Source: Ananas comosus (lineage: Eukaryota > Streptophyta > Magnoliopsida > Poales > Bromeliaceae). From it: a stretch of 64,000 nucleotides of DNA. The stretch covers positions 9,639,928 to 9,703,927 of the forward strand of contig NC_033638.1 in NCBI RefSeq assembly GCF_001540865.1, written 5' to 3'. Positions within the stretch are counted from its first letter, which is position 1; each line of letters starts with the position of its first letter. This document shows positions 24,233 through 36,690 of this stretch, piece after piece. The position numbers and the translations under genes were made by a program. Under the pieces are notes generated by a model. That model was not told the origin of the DNA, did not search any database, and saw nothing but the letters and a program-made list of their open reading frames with translations.

Positions 24233-25320
24233 GTCCGGTTACTATCCTATTAACAGGATTGGAGTCCTTATCTTATCAAGTCGTTTTGAATAATCGGAAC
24301 TTCAAATTGATAATCAACACCGTTAAAATTGATCTACACAATTAGAAATGTTTAGAAATCAAATTTGTAATATTTAAAACTCATTATCAATTCATCTTAA
24401 GAGTTAAAAAATGAACAGTCATAAATGAAAACCTTTTTAAAATAAGGTATAACTTTCTCAATTCATAATCAGGGTTATCAAACATATCTAAATAGTATAA
24501 AAATTTTCTATCAAAAATCAAACCAATTTGAATTGCTCTACAACGTTAAACAAGCAAATGTTCATATAGGCCGTCAAAAATTGTAAATTTTATGACACTT
24601 TGATCAATATGTAATAATTTTAAAATTTATTAAATTTAGTTTCTAGATATTTCAATACTCTAAGATCAACTTCAACGCGTCTGATCATCGATTCAGAATC
24701 TCTATCATCAAGAACCATTTGATAGGACAAGGCTACTCATACGGTATTAATAGATAGTAGCCCTAGCCTATAATAGCAAGACTGCTAGCTCTTAGGAGCA
24801 CGAGGTCTCCGTGCTCCTGAGCTGTTTTCGATGATGGAATTTTCGAATCGACGATCGCTCCGTTAGACTTGATCTAAGTATTATTGAAGTTTCTAAAATA
24901 ATTTTTGTGATTTTTGATATCATTTACCTAGTGATCGAAAGGATTCAAAATCAATAATTTTTAATGGTTGATAATCTGCCGTTTCCAAGTTTAACGATGT
25001 AGAAGTATTCAAATCAGATAAAATTTGATATAAAGTACTTTATACTATGTACAACAAAATCAATATTTTCTAATCGAAAATTTTAGTGCTATATCACCAC
25101 CTTTTATAGAATATTATTTCAGCCGTTAAAAATTATTGATTTTGAATCCTTTCGATTGCTAGGTAAATGATATCGAAAATCGTAAAAATTATTTTCTAGA
25201 AACTTCAATATGCTAGATCAAGTCTAACGGAGCCGATCATCGATTCAGAAATTCCATCATCGAAAACGGCTCAGGAGCACAGAGACCTCCGTGCTCCTGA
25301 AAACACAGCAGTCCTGCTCT
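23945..25320. repeat. Second copy of the composite MITE block
   Basis: Repeats 21553-22618 in the same order (short MITE, TATCCTATTAA-type long MITE, GAGCACGGAGG-type long MITE). Here the last element runs on to its right end (GGAGCACAGAGACCTCC..CAGTCCTGCT at about 25320). Many differences are single-base losses in short homopolymers. Confidence 0.75.
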
Positions 25321-25322
25321 AT

Positions 25323-25353
<31 letters not shown>

Positions 25354-25359
25354 TATTAT

Positions 25360-25420
<61 letters not shown>
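25321..25420. repeat. (TA)n microsatellite, about 100 bp
   Basis: Almost uninterrupted TA dinucleotides between two MITEs. Confidence 0.9.
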
Positions 25421-25421
<1 letters not shown>

Positions 25422-25423
25422 AG

Positions 25424-25962
25424 TTGTGTTAAAATACTATTGGTAACAAACGGACTCCATTGCTACTGATTTATTTTTTATGATGAAATCTCCAAATCAA
25501 TGATTGACACCATAAAATATGATCTATATTACTTGAAATATTTGAAAACTAAATTTTAAAATTTTTCAACATTATTAACCTAATGATGTAAAATTTGCAA
25601 TATTAATAGTTGATATGAGATATTTTCTTGTTTAACGATGTAAAGATATCTAAATTAATTGAATTTTGATTAAAATTTTTTTAAAACTATTTAAAACAAG
25701 ATTTATATTTTTGATCTTGATTACAAGACTCTTATCATTATTATTTGAAGGATATTTATTTTCAGTCGTTTATTTTTATGTTCACTTGATCGATAAGAAA
25801 CTAATATCGAAAAAAAATATGAAATTTGATTTTTAAATAGTTTCAATGGTTTAAATCATATTCGACGGTGCTCATCGTCAATTTGAAAGTTTTATCATCG
25901 AAAACAAATTGATAGCAACGAAGCGTGTTTGCTACTGATAGTATTCTAGCTCAACTACTCAT
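25424..25962. mobile_element. Long-TIR MITE (AACAAACGGACTCC type)
   Basis: Left GTTGTGTTAAAATACTATTG with GGTAACAAACG matches right GTTTGCTACTGATAG..TATTCTAGCTCAAC. The internal TATTTTTTATGATG/CATCGAAAACAAATTG pair is the family signature. Related to the copy at 36.7 kb. Confidence 0.7.
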
Positions 25963-26112
25963 AAGTTTTTGGCCGTTAGATCTATCCCTTTGACTATTTC
26001 CATCTATTAGATCATACTATTCAACCAATCACTCACTCAACCATAGAGAACCACTATCAGTCTAACCGCACATCCCTTCATCCAACGACAAAAAACTTAT
26101 GAGTACAAAGGG
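25963..26112. mobile_element. Short MITE family copy
   Basis: Carries GGCCGTTAGATCTATCC, TTAGATCATACTATTCAACC, AATCACTCACTCAACC and CTAACCGCACATCCCTTC. Ends ACTCATAAG / CTTATGAGT are inverted. Confidence 0.7.
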
Positions 26113-26119
26113 CTATATA

Positions 26120-26525
26120 TATATAAAGTCAGCTATGGTGCATTTGAAAATACCAAGTATTTAGTGTTTATAAATTTTTCACTATTAAATTTATCATTTT
26201 GACCAATTTCATCTAAATTACATTATTCTGTCAGTCACTCACTCAAATCTATGGAACCACTATTATCCTAACTTTAGAAATCTTCATCCAAAACCGACTG
26301 TCCCTAGACTAAGTGGCAAAGGGCTTTGTGGTTGGTACCCGAGATCCAAGTTCGAATCCTAGTTAATTCACATTTCTAGCTAAGTTTATTTCTAAATGAA
26401 ATAAACGAAGCGGGTCGCGTGCTACCTATCTCTAAAAAAAAAAAAAAAATCTTCATCCAAAGATTAAATATCTTTACGCACTAATGATTTGAAGCTCTCA
26501 ATAGAAGCTCAATTATAATCATTGC
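26120..26525. mobile_element. Short MITE copy interrupted by a SINE
   Basis: The left part (26120-26290; GTCAGCTATGGTGCATTTG, CAGTCACTCACTCAAATC) and right part (26450-26525; ATCTTCATCCAAAGATTAAA) are the two sides of one short-family MITE. A SINE landed in its TCTTCATCCAA motif, so the SINE is the younger event. Confidence 0.75.
26280..26462 (+). mobile_element. tRNA-like SINE with target duplication
   Basis: The body (about 26293-26449) starts ACCGACTGTCCCTAG, with pol III A-box-like AAGTGGCAAAGG and B-box-like AGTTCGAATCC. It ends GAAGCGGGTCGCGTGCTACC plus an A tail. TCTTCATCCAAA flanks both sides (26281-26292; 26450-26461). Confidence 0.85.
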
Positions 26526-26567
26526 GTGAGTGACCTGTCATATCACATTCAAGATTAAGTGATTAAC

Positions 26568-26746
26568 ATATATTGAAACGTACCGACCGTCCCTAGTGCA
26601 AGTGGTAAAGGATTTGATTGTTGGTATCCGAAACCTAAGTTCGAATTCTAGTTGATTCACATTTCCAGCTAAGTTTATTTCTAAATGAAATAAACGAAGC
26701 GGGTAGCATGCTATCTTTCTCTAAAAAAAAAATATATTGAAACGTA
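26568..26746 (+). mobile_element. tRNA-like SINE with exact 15-bp target duplication
   Basis: ATATATTGAAACGTA at 26568-26582 and 26732-26746 brackets a SINE starting CCGACCGTCCCTAG. It has AAGTGGTAAAGG (A box), AGTTCGAATTC (B box), and the tail GAAGCGGGTAGCATGCTATC plus A run. Confidence 0.88.
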
Positions 26747-27640
26747 ATAACGAACCGAACACCTTGGGGATGTTAATGTTCACTACAATTTCTGTTAAGT
26801 TTTTCAGAAAATTCAGATAAATTCATATAAAATTTATTTAAGTTAAACAATTATTTTGAATTAGCTATTAAATTTTTTAAAATTTTTAAATTGAATATTC
26901 ACTTTAGTATCTTTTAGTTTTAACTTCATTACTGATTTAACAAAAAAATTTGTAAAAAATTAATAAAAACTAAAATAAAATTACAGAATATAAAATTAAT
27001 ATACTTAAATGACTAGTATTGTTAAAAAAATGCGAGATCATAAAAGTAATATTTAAAATTTTTCCGTGCTCCCGCATGATCCACGTGGAGGTGGTCACAC
27101 ACATCCTAAGAACAGAGCCGTCACTGCACAACCAATCGCTAAAACTGCTAGTGCGAGTCCACGAAAACGGAAAGTTATTGACGAGATGTTTTTCCTCTCA
27201 CGCCGTTAACGTATAAAACGGAGAACCTGACGACAGATTTTTCTCAAGCGAAAAAAAAAAAATTTAAGTCGTCCTCTTTTTCACTTTGTTATTTCAAAAG
27301 TTAATTTTTATTAGTTTATGGTATATTTTATTTCATTATATAAGAGCTTGCCATTAAATAGAATGAGAAAATAATATTATTTATAAATTAATATATTATA
27401 AAATAAATATTACAGATGATATATAAGTATATTATATTTTATCATTTTGTTGTACACTTAATGCTATTAGATAATCGATTCCTAGGACAAAACAAATTTG
27501 AAGTAATAAAATTAGATTTTTTTTAAAAATTATAAATTGATAAATTAAAGATATATATTAAAGAACAAAAAGATCAATTAATTAATTATTTTTTCGTTTA
27601 CCACCTTAGTCATAATCACGTAATTTATTATTACTTTTTC
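26747..27640. other. AT-rich intergenic sequence with a GC-rich G-box island
   Basis: Mostly AT-rich and non-coding. A GC-rich patch at about 27062-27235 holds a CACGTG at 27082-27087 and TATAAAAC at about 27211; it resembles promoter debris or a distal regulatory block. No gene is supported. Confidence 0.4.
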
Positions 27641-27659
27641 TCTAATGTCTGTATTACCG

Positions 27660-28192
27660 GGTGCAACAATCCGCGTGGGACCCGCCACGTGTCAAAGTCG
27701 TGTGCGGTCAAAACGATCCAAAGAGCGAGCGAGGGCGAGCCAACGAGCGCTTCCCACGTGCGAATTGGGCGGCGTCGAAACTCCCACACGGGGCCTCCTC
27801 TTTGCTTGATCAATTTTTTTTTATATTTTCCTTAAAATCTTATTCCACCAATCACAACGCGGTCACACGATTACGAGGGGATTAGTATAAATCGAACGCG
27901 TTGCATATTACACCACATTGTTGTTGCATAGAGAGAGGAAGAGGTAAAAACAGAGGACACATAGCATAAACGCACCAAGCGAGAAGAGGAGAGGGATAGA
28001 GGGAGAGAGAGAGAGAGGGGGGGAGGAGAGCTAAAACGAGAGGCTCTGAGAGGAGAAGGGCGACACACCTCTAGATTCTGATCCCTTCGTCTCCACCTTT
28101 CCCTCCTCTTAAACCCTAATACGAGTCCTCTGCGTCGTCGTGAAGGGGTCGGGGAAGCGTAGGAGACGGTAAAGTCGCCGCCTTTGTCGAGA
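27660..28192 (+). promoter_or_regulatory. Promoter and 5' UTR of the omega-3 desaturase
   Basis: Two CACGTG G-boxes (27686-27691 in GCCACGTGTC, an ABRE-like context, and 27755-27760), a CCAAT box (27848-27852) and a TATA box TATAAAT (27886-27892) are correctly spaced. Transcription likely starts near 27915-27925, giving a leader of roughly 270 nt with GA-rich tracts. G-boxes suggest light, ABA or bHLH/bZIP control. Confidence 0.7.
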
Positions 28193-30446
28193 ATGGCGAG
28201 CTGGGTCATCTCCGAATGCTGTGGCCTGCGCCCTCTCCCGACCATTCATTCGCGCGCGCCCGGTTCGCGGCTCCCGTCGCCTGTTCGCTTAAAAGCCCCA
28301 AAGAGGAGCCTTGGCCCCTCCCCGGCCCTCGGCAGCGCCGCGCCGCGCCGCGCCATGCGCGCCGGCGCGGGGCCGATCCACCGGGACTGGGCGCTCCGCG
28401 TGAGCGCGCCGCTGAGGGTGGTCCCCTTCGAGGAGGAGAGGGAGGAGAGCGCGAGCAGGGTCGGCGGGAGCGCCGGGGACGAGGAGGGGTTCGATCCGGG
28501 GGCCCCGCCCCCGTTCGGGCTCGCCGAGATCCGCGCGGCGATACCGAAGCGCTGCTGGGTGAAGGACCCGTGGCGCTCGATGAGCTACGTGGTCAGGGAC
28601 GTCGCCGTGGTGATCGGGCTCGCCGCCGCCGCCGCCTACATCAATAGCTGGATCGTGTGGCCGCTCTATTGGGTCGCGCAGGGGACGATGTTTTGGGCCC
28701 TCTTCGTTCTCGGGCACGATTGGTATGTGCGCCAATTTGTTCATGTTTCGACCTTTGTCGTTGTTTTTTGAAGCTCATCGTAGATTTTTGCAATATATGC
28801 TCTTTTGTTCTGTTTTTTAGCTGAAGATTTAAAAGAAAAAAAAAAAGAGCTAAAAATTGAATCTTTTGCAGTGGGCATGGAAGCTTCTCGAGCAATCCGA
28901 AGCTGAATAGCGTGGTGGGGCATTTGCTCCATTCCTCCATTCTCGTGCCTTATCATGGGTGGTACGGTTCATGTTTCCCCCCTGTTCCACATTTAGCTGT
29001 TGAAGTTGAAAAAATTAGGTAATTTTGTTCTATTTGGGAGTCTAATGTGTAAAAGAAACAATGCTGCTATGCAGGAGGATAAGCCACAGGACGCATCACC
29101 AGAATCATGGACACGTAGAGAACGACGAATCGTGGCACCCAGTATGTGAATTAACCCCAATTTTCTTAGAATTTCTAATGATTTCTAATGCTTTCGTCGA
29201 TCGGTTCAAGTAATGGGTTTTCCTCTGATAATGGCAGCTACCAGAGAAGTTGTATAGGAGTTTGGATAATGTGACGCGGAAACTTCGCTTCACCATGCCT
29301 TTCCCTATGCTTGCTTTCCCTATCTACCTGGTTAGCATCTGAAGTCGATTTGGGGTCAATCACAGCTTGTAATTAATTTCCAATTGATGTAGCTTAATCA
29401 TGTTCAATGTGTTTTAGTGGGGAAGGAGTCCGGGGAAGAAAGGTTCGCACTTCCACGCAAGTAGTGATTTGTTCCTTCCGAACGAGAAGAAGGATGTGAT
29501 GACGTCCACGGTTTGCTGGACGGCGATGGCGGCGGTGCTTGCAGGTTTAACTTGGATTATGGGGCCTCTTCAGATGCTTAAGCTCTATTTCGTCCCATAT
29601 TTGGTACGCTCGCATCATCCATTCCCTCAGAGCGGTATAGTCTGAGAATAAGATCATAGATTTTTGGTGTTAATTTTGGAAACTCTGGTGATCTTTGGCA
29701 GATTTTTGTGGCGTGGTTGGATCTTGTGACCTACCTGCATCATCATGGACACGAACAGAAGCTTCCATGGTATCGTGGAAAGGTATATTCATCCTAGTCA
29801 TCTCACTTTCAGTTGTTGGAGAAAATCAACATCTTCTCGTCTAGCACGTAATGCAAGTGCCTGTGTATCTTCTTGCTGGAAGATCAAACTAACTTGATCT
29901 CTCTAGCATCTATGCAAGTGCTACCATCAGTGGAATCACTTTCTTGTTATTCCTCCTCTCTTTTTTTTGTGGTTGGATTTTGTTGTTGTTTTGCACTGGT
30001 CTAAGAGTAATGCTTTGACGAGCTAATTGTTTGTTCCTCTTGTAGGAATGGAGTTATCTACGTGGAGGATTGACAACACTCGATCGCGATTATGGATTGA
30101 TCAACAACATCCACCATGATATCGGAACTCATGTGATTCACCACCTCTTTCCACAAATACCGCATTACCACCTAGTGGAAGCAGTGAGTATCCCTAAAGC
30201 TTCTACATCTCATTAATTCTCTAACACAGCTTATTCGCGCTTTTTTCTTACTGTATGAACTTTGTATTCAATTACCAGACCAAGGCAGCAAAACCAGTGC
30301 TTGGCAAGTACTATAGAGAGCCGGAGAAGTCCGGACCTTTTCCACTCCACCTATTCGGGGTTTTGGCGAGAAGCTTGAACGTCGATCACTATGTTAGCGA
30401 CACAGGAGATGTGGTTTACTACCAGACTGATACTCTCCAAAAATAA
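28193..30446 (+). CDS. FAD7/8: Plastid omega-3 fatty acid desaturase (FAD7/FAD8 type)
   Basis: Desaturates 18:2 and 16:2 acyl groups of plastid membrane lipids to 18:3 and 16:3, using ferredoxin. The eight exons 28193-28722, 28872-28961, 29075-29141, 29238-29330, 29418-29603, 29702-29782, 30046-30183 and 30279-30446 sum to 1353 nt, giving 450 residues. The first ~100 residues are Ser/Arg/Ala/Pro-rich and read as a transit peptide, followed by the family start [19 protein letters not shown]. The three di-iron histidine boxes are intact: HDCGHG (split by intron 1), HRTHH (exon 3) and HVIHH (exon 7). [15 protein letters not shown] and [20 protein letters not shown] are family hallmarks. The N-terminal extension and the lack of an ER retention tail point to the plastid rather than the ER (FAD3) form; FAD7 and FAD8 cannot be separated here. 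Exon 1 is extremely GC-rich, as in grasses and allies. The ATG at 28193 follows GTCGAGA; an upstream in-frame TTG is not needed. Confidence 0.96.
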
Positions 30447-31774
30447 GTTTCAATTAATACACGTCATTCATTCAGTTGCACGCAAGGCCGTTGATCTTAT
30501 AACTAATCCAACCTCGTTCAATTACACGAAGCCAGATTTTGATTCGCGCGGCTTGTTACCGTGGTAGTCATTCTTTCCTCTTCCACTCAATTTGGAAGAG
30601 AGACCTCATTTATTCTGGTTGTTGTGCGAGAAGTTGAGATGCAAATATGCCCTACTTAGAGATTAGTTTTGGTTGTATAAATATGAAGCACACAACCTGT
30701 AATTCGTTTTGCTTGGTAAGGGGATAATATTTAGTATAAGACTTGTAATTTTTTTTCATTAATTAATAAATTTAGAGAATAAAAAAGTGAACATTGTACT
30801 TTTGAATGCATGTGCCTTATAGCTGCATGATTGTAACAGTACCTTGGTGAGGACAAATTGCATTTCTTTTCTTGGTTGTCCTCATACTTGAAAATGAGGA
30901 TGCGCGTCGAACATTCTTTCGGACTAATGTGGATGAAGAAACTGAAAAATCAAGCTTCCAAATAATACTAGTAATTAAAAAGAAAAGCTAGCAAATAAAC
31001 ACAGGATGGAGATCCAACCAGAAAACAAATTGAATTTGTTGCTAGAATCGCAATTTACAGTTGCAAATATTATCATTAGGATTAAAATGTCATAATTGAA
31101 ACACAAGCAAGGAGATTGGCACTCTTTTGTTCTTTTTTTTTTTTTCTATTAAGGAAATTGATGCACTTTATTCCATCAACTGCTGTGCTCATTCACAAAA
31201 TATTAATAAAAAAAAACGTTATGGCAAAGAGAGATTACACTCCAAAGTGCAAAGCAGTGTTAGGACCACCTCCTCCACCCTTCTCATGCAGCCAAAATGA
31301 TGTACCACTAGTATATATATCCTTTTTTTTTTGGTCCAAAACTTTTCTTTTCTTTTCTTTTTTTTAAGAAAAAAGATAAGATGTGTCACTATTATCATCT
31401 GCTATGCGCTGGCTATGAGTTTCCTGCCTCATATCTGAGTGGAGGGAATCTGAAATTCTTCAAAAAAAAAAAAAAAAAAAAAAAAAAACTTCTCTGTGCC
31501 ATCACACAGTAACACTTAAGGGAAAAGGAAAAAAAAAACGTATTAATTCAGTGAAATAAAGGTTAATTAAGTCTCAATTTTGTATGTGGTTCTTGTTGGT
31601 TTATCATTAACCCCAGAGAATTAATTTAAAGTGTTAACTTTACAGAGATTTAAATTAAACCTGACCAAGTTGATATGTGTGTAGGATAACGGGCCTGAGT
31701 CAAGTTTGGAGTTAATTGGTCTGGGCCTGATTTGTGCTCGAATAGGTGTTGCTTGATACATACTATTGTCATTT

Positions 31775-31806
<32 letters not shown>

Positions 31807-34695
31807 TTTCAAATACAAATTCTGTATATATAGTTAATTGGATGCGCCGGACGATGGACTTCTCTGTTGTTGTTGTTAGCGGTTAACTTGCTATACATTC
31901 CAGTTAGATATAAAATAAGGTCCTTTTTAATAAGATAGAAATGCGAAATATTATTGCGCTCAACATTTTATTTTTTAATTACCAAACAAATTAACCACTT
32001 CGTATTTTTTAATAAGAGGCTGATTGTTTTTGCGGATCTCAACTGTTGAATTTGTGACATCTAAAAAGTCGTTAGTGTTAGCATTCGCTTCAGCACAAAA
32101 ATTACTGTCGGATCGTTGGCGCTAATCATTAATCTCAAAATCTCGAGCTGTTAGAAATACGCAATCAATTCATTTAAAACGTTACAGATACAATGCCCAC
32201 GGGTCTCAATTGTGACTCGGTCCAACCTGCCTCACGCCACTTCGAACATAACTCTGCCCACTCCAGCCTCACACCATTTCGAACATGACTCGGCCCATAT
32301 GATTTCTCCCGCCACAAGGTAAGATGCTGATACATTTAAGCCAACAATTGCGAGATCATCTAAATTTTTAGTCATAACTGTAGGAACATTAAAAAAAAAT
32401 TTGACCTTTCACCTTAAGTGAAGCGTGGGAGTAAATTATGCTTAATTGGCCTAGTGGAGTAGCTGATAGGTTAAGGGTGAAACCACGCACACCCAAAAAA
32501 ACAAACACGAAGGGGGTTAATAAATCAAAAAGCGAATTGAGCAAACACTGTTAGTTCATGGTTTGGAAGCTAGTTGTACGTATACGCGTCCAATATACAC
32601 GTGATACTGATACACATAGGAAATCATTAAATATTAAAGCTCAAAATAGAAAAAGAGAAATCATAAATAAGTAATTTAATTTATTTCCTTTTGACGAGGT
32701 GATCAAAGCTAAAATATTAGCACAATAAAAAGGCAAACGGATAGAGAACTGCAGCTGCTCGTAACGCATGCTCAACATGTATCATAATGTACATGTGGAA
32801 AAAAAAAGTAATTAAATGAAATATCCAAGAGACTTGATATGCCAAGATACAAACAATCGTTCACTCCTAACAAAGAAACTTCTGAATGGAGCTACTTTTC
32901 TCGATCAATTCTTAAAGGAAAAAGGACAAAACGTACTAAACCAAAAAATATATAAGCTGTTACCAGGAAGATATATATCATGTGAAAGTATTGATTATAT
33001 TTAAGCATGACTTTTGCTGTAAGCTTAATGTCCTGTAAAAACCAAATGATTCTTGATGTAAAAACATTAGTAGGAAAACCAAACGAAAGAGAGAGAATAA
33101 CCCATCAAGAAAATCACACAAAACTAGCTAATTAATATATACTCTTATGAGCTTTTCCTCATGTAAGAATACATTTATTCACCAATTCTTGCATTTATTC
33201 ATTGATACATAGGCTAGTATATACTCATGCTTCTAAACAGAAAGCTCTTTAACATGAAAAAACAAACACAAGGTGCAACTATACATATACATATACATAC
33301 ACACACACACACACACACACACACCATGAACAAACTCTTTTACTATTACCTTCTTTCTTTTTCTATAGCTATTATCTACTTTAGCTTACTATTAAATCAA
33401 AATTCAAATAATTTCTTCTAATGTGCAAACCAACTACTAACTTCAAAGTGGTAAAATAAATTGTTTAATATGGATATGTGAAATATTAAACAAGTTTAAT
33501 ATGGACTAGCTAGTGTATTGCAGGCCAAGTTTTCAGTGAAATTTAAGTATATAAATGTGTAGCATGGAACTAACCATGACCAGAATAAACACAAGCTTAA
33601 CATGCATTATGTGAAAGCAACAAATTATCCCTAATTAGCTGCATGCATGTTTGTTACACATAGTCCTGGCATACTTATAAGCTTATTTTAACTGGCAATT
33701 TGGTTCCAAATATGTTGTGCGACATGATCAGACCATCGATCATATCAAAGAAGAAACTAAATTAAATTTATAACAAACCACAAAAGAACTATTTATCATA
33801 TCTTGTTTCAGATTTTACAAAAGACATTGTTCACAAAAATCCATCTCGATCAGATTCTCAATAATTTAATCTTAAGTAAGTATTGCAGCAGCTCTCGTAG
33901 TTAACCAGAGTCTTTAATTTGTTCAAGCAATGCCATACGTTCTCTTTCCTTTTTCCTAATTGCATTTTTCTATGGCAATATTTAGCATGAAGATGAAGAG
34001 TACAGCTCAGACAAAGAGCAAATTAACAAATAAATCAATCAAGGATTAAAGTAAGAAAGATTAAAACATAATTAACTTTCAAGTACTATCATATTTGTGT
34101 ATGGTGCATGAGCTATGTATATACACTCCAAAACAGAAAAAAAAAGAAGCAAACATTATAATTAGCCAGAAATAATTAACATGCTTTGTAGAAAGCAGCA
34201 ACCCAACAATAAGCAGATCAGTCAAGATGACAATCACCTAAAAGTACTGGCGACATGCACTAATGAAAAAGCAGCAAAGTAGTAACATGCTAAGTGTTCT
34301 CTATAACCTTTAACAGGGCTATATATTTTGAATGGATATAAGCGCTATATATTGTACCGTAAATTAGATTCAAGGCCATGCATGTTTTCTAGACGAATAG
34401 TATATAATCCTCTTCTCTCTCTATATATATATGTAATGCTTCTAATTGCAACATTGCACTATGTTTAAATTTCAAAAGAAAACATTAAATGCTCTTTGTT
34501 TATATGTAGCTCGATCCCTTTATACTTGCTATTTATCTAACCTAGAACGTTATTAGGAACTACATTTTGAAGCACTTAATTAATTTTTCTCAGTTTCACG
34601 ATACATACATAATATTTAAATTACGTGCGTACAGAAGCATTAATTTGCATGCTTTTATATAAGGATCTTGAATCTCTATAGTTACGTACTCGATC

Positions 34696-34735
<40 letters not shown>

Positions 34736-35061
34736 CCAACCGCACGCCTTTCGTATTTTTATCACCAAAAACACACCCTCTTTTGTTTTTTAAACGAACA
34801 AACGAACAAAAAACAAAACTCTTTAAATTAATTAAAGAAGGATGAGGGAAACAAGGAGCCATGGGAAAAGTATGCATGGAATCAAAGCAAAAGATGAGGT
34901 ATCAAGGAGTGCCAAACCTTTCTTTTTTCATCTCCCACGCATGCACCGTCCACATATATCCTACATTACTAAGTAGCTCGCTAGCTAGTAAGTAATTCAA
35001 TTACTCCTCCTACATAAATATATATATATATACACACATAAGCACGCTACGGAACTACGTA
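30447..35061. other. 4.6-kb AT-rich intergenic region
   Basis: Starts with the desaturase 3' UTR (AATTAATAAATTTAGAG near 30760 is a possible poly(A) region). It contains homopolymers (A tract at 31460-31488; T tracts near 31135, 31355 and 31790), a (CA)n run at 33298-33324 and (TA)n at 34698-34732. A short imperfect repeat of ACTCGGYCCA..CACTTCGAACAT type is at 32214-32300. No coding region is convincing. Confidence 0.6.
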
Positions 35062-36143
35062 CTAGGATCCCTCGCCCTGGAACTTAGCCAAAAGCGCGGA
35101 GACGAGGGCGTGTTGGCGCTCCGCGCGGGCCTCCGCGCGGGCGCGGCGCTCCTCGTCATGTTGCCTCCACCGGCGCTCCATCGCCAGCCTCTCCTCCCAG
35201 AGGTTGGCCATGGCCCTCCTCCACTCCCCCTCCTTCTCCCTCCTCTCCGCCTCCCTCGCCTCCGCCGCCTCCATCCACCGCTCCTCCATCTCCGCTTGCC
35301 GCCTCATCAGCTCCCTCAGCGCCCCCTCCACCTCCTCCACCACCCCCGCACCAGCACCAGCACCAGCACCAGCGCCCTTCCTCTTCCTCCTCCACCTCCT
35401 CTTCTTCTTATTCTTTATATTTGTACTCCTCTTCCGCCTCTCCTCCTCCTCCTCCTCCTCCTCCTCCTCTTCCTTCTCTTCCTTCTCTTCCTCCTCCTCC
35501 AACTCCTCCTCCAACTCCTTCCCCTTCGTCTTCTTCTTCTTCTTAGCACTACTCTTCTCGAAAGCCAGCAACCTCTCCATCCTGTAAGAGAATATCCTCC
35601 TCATCTCCTCGTAGAAGGGGAACTGCCTCTCGCTCTCCTGCTCCATGGCCTCGCTACCCTGCAAACATTTTTTGTTTGTTTCTTCATTAAAAAAACAAAA
35701 AAAAGCACACTTATTACTCTACAACTAGTAGCTAAACGCGCATATATCTGTGTGTACATATATAATATATCTATAATATATACTTTGAAGCGGGTGAGGA
35801 GGTTCTTCCACTTGGACTTGCACTGGTCGGGGGTGCGGGCGAAGCCCTTGAGGCGGAGGCGGGCGGAGACGGCCTCCCAGAGCGGCTTGTTGCGCTTGGC
35901 CGCGGCGAAGCTCCGGTCGAGCTCGGCGCGCGCGGCGAGGAACTCCGCCGTCTCCGCGTGGCTCCACTGGGGCACCCCGCTCGCCGCCGCTTCGCGCTCA
36001 TGCGGACGAGGCGGTGGAAGAGGAGGCAGAGGAGGAGGCGGTGGCTGTAGTAAGGGTGGGTCGACGTCTACAACGTTGAGCTCGTAGTAGGAGGCGTCGT
36101 CGACGCCGTGGAAGTGGAGGTGTGGGTACAAGTGATGAGCCAT
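35062..36143 (-). CDS. GT-3-type trihelix transcription factor
   Basis: Nuclear DNA-binding protein of the trihelix (GT factor) family. Exon 1 is 36143-35784 (120 codons) and exon 2 is 35658-35062 (198 codons plus TAG), giving 318 residues; the intron splits RFK and GSEAMEQE with canonical GT/AG. Residues ~58-120 form the single trihelix domain, with the three tryptophans at PQW, PLW and SKW and the block QCKSKWKNLLTRFK. Residues after it (ERQFPFYEEMRRIFSYRMERLL) match the region following the domain in GT-3a/GT-3b. A poly-Pro stretch (34-47) precedes the domain. Downstream comes a Lys/Glu-rich low-complexity segment with an acidic run, a basic cluster (KNKKKRRWRRKRK) likely acting as nuclear signal, an (AG)n run, and a long Arg/Glu coiled coil to the C terminus. 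The low-complexity insert makes it longer than the Arabidopsis GT-3 proteins. A 325-aa open frame on the plus strand is a shadow of its composition. Confidence 0.92.
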
Positions 36144-36690
36144 TAATTAATTCCTAGCTCCTCGATGAAGTAGTCGCGGAGTGTGTGGGAGAGGTGGGGA
36201 AGGGGATCGATGAAGAAGAAGAGGGAGAATAATAATAAGTCGGCGGCGAATTTTGCGTGTGGGAAAGAGAAAGACGACGAGAGGAGCAAGAATTGGTGGG
36301 GCCTACGCAATTAGAGAGAGAGAAAGAGAGAGATTGTGAGAGAGAGAAAACGGGGAGTCGCGGTCCAAGCTATCTATCTGTCAACGCGGAAATAGATTGC
36401 ATTCCCATTGCTTTCCCACGGCGTATATTTCTTGCTTACGCCCACTCCACCACGTCATCGCGGGGCTGTTGGGGAACTTTGACGGATGACCCTTCTTACT
36501 TATGTACTCTATTCTCCCTAAAATCAGAATGTCAAATTTTGCTGTACGAAAAAATTAATCTGTTTTCATTCAATTCAATTAACCACGTGTTAGCGAAGGG
36601 TTTATGAGAGGTAGAATATAAGTATGTAACCCTTTTCGTCTGAATTTTGAAAATTTTGTTGATATAAAGTTTAGAATTTGAAATATAGTA
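36144..36690 (-). promoter_or_regulatory. Upstream region of the trihelix gene
   Basis: Read on the minus strand, the leader carries CT-rich tracts (plus-strand GA runs at 36314-36348), typical plant GAGA/CT elements near start sites. No clear TATA box could be assigned. Confidence 0.4.

Noticed and set aside
26293..26360. tRNA gene prediction from A and B boxes
   Set aside because: Box spacing and the 3' tail fit a SINE, no cloverleaf could be drawn, and target duplications flank the unit.
28216..28744. Long open frames in other frames of desaturase exon 1, both strands
   Set aside because: GC-rich sequence has few stop codons; the real frame is fixed by the desaturase family match.
35110..36087. 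325-codon open frame on the plus strand rich in Leu/Pro
   Set aside because: It runs antisense across the trihelix gene and its intron; the composition follows from the Glu/Arg-rich codons on the other strand.
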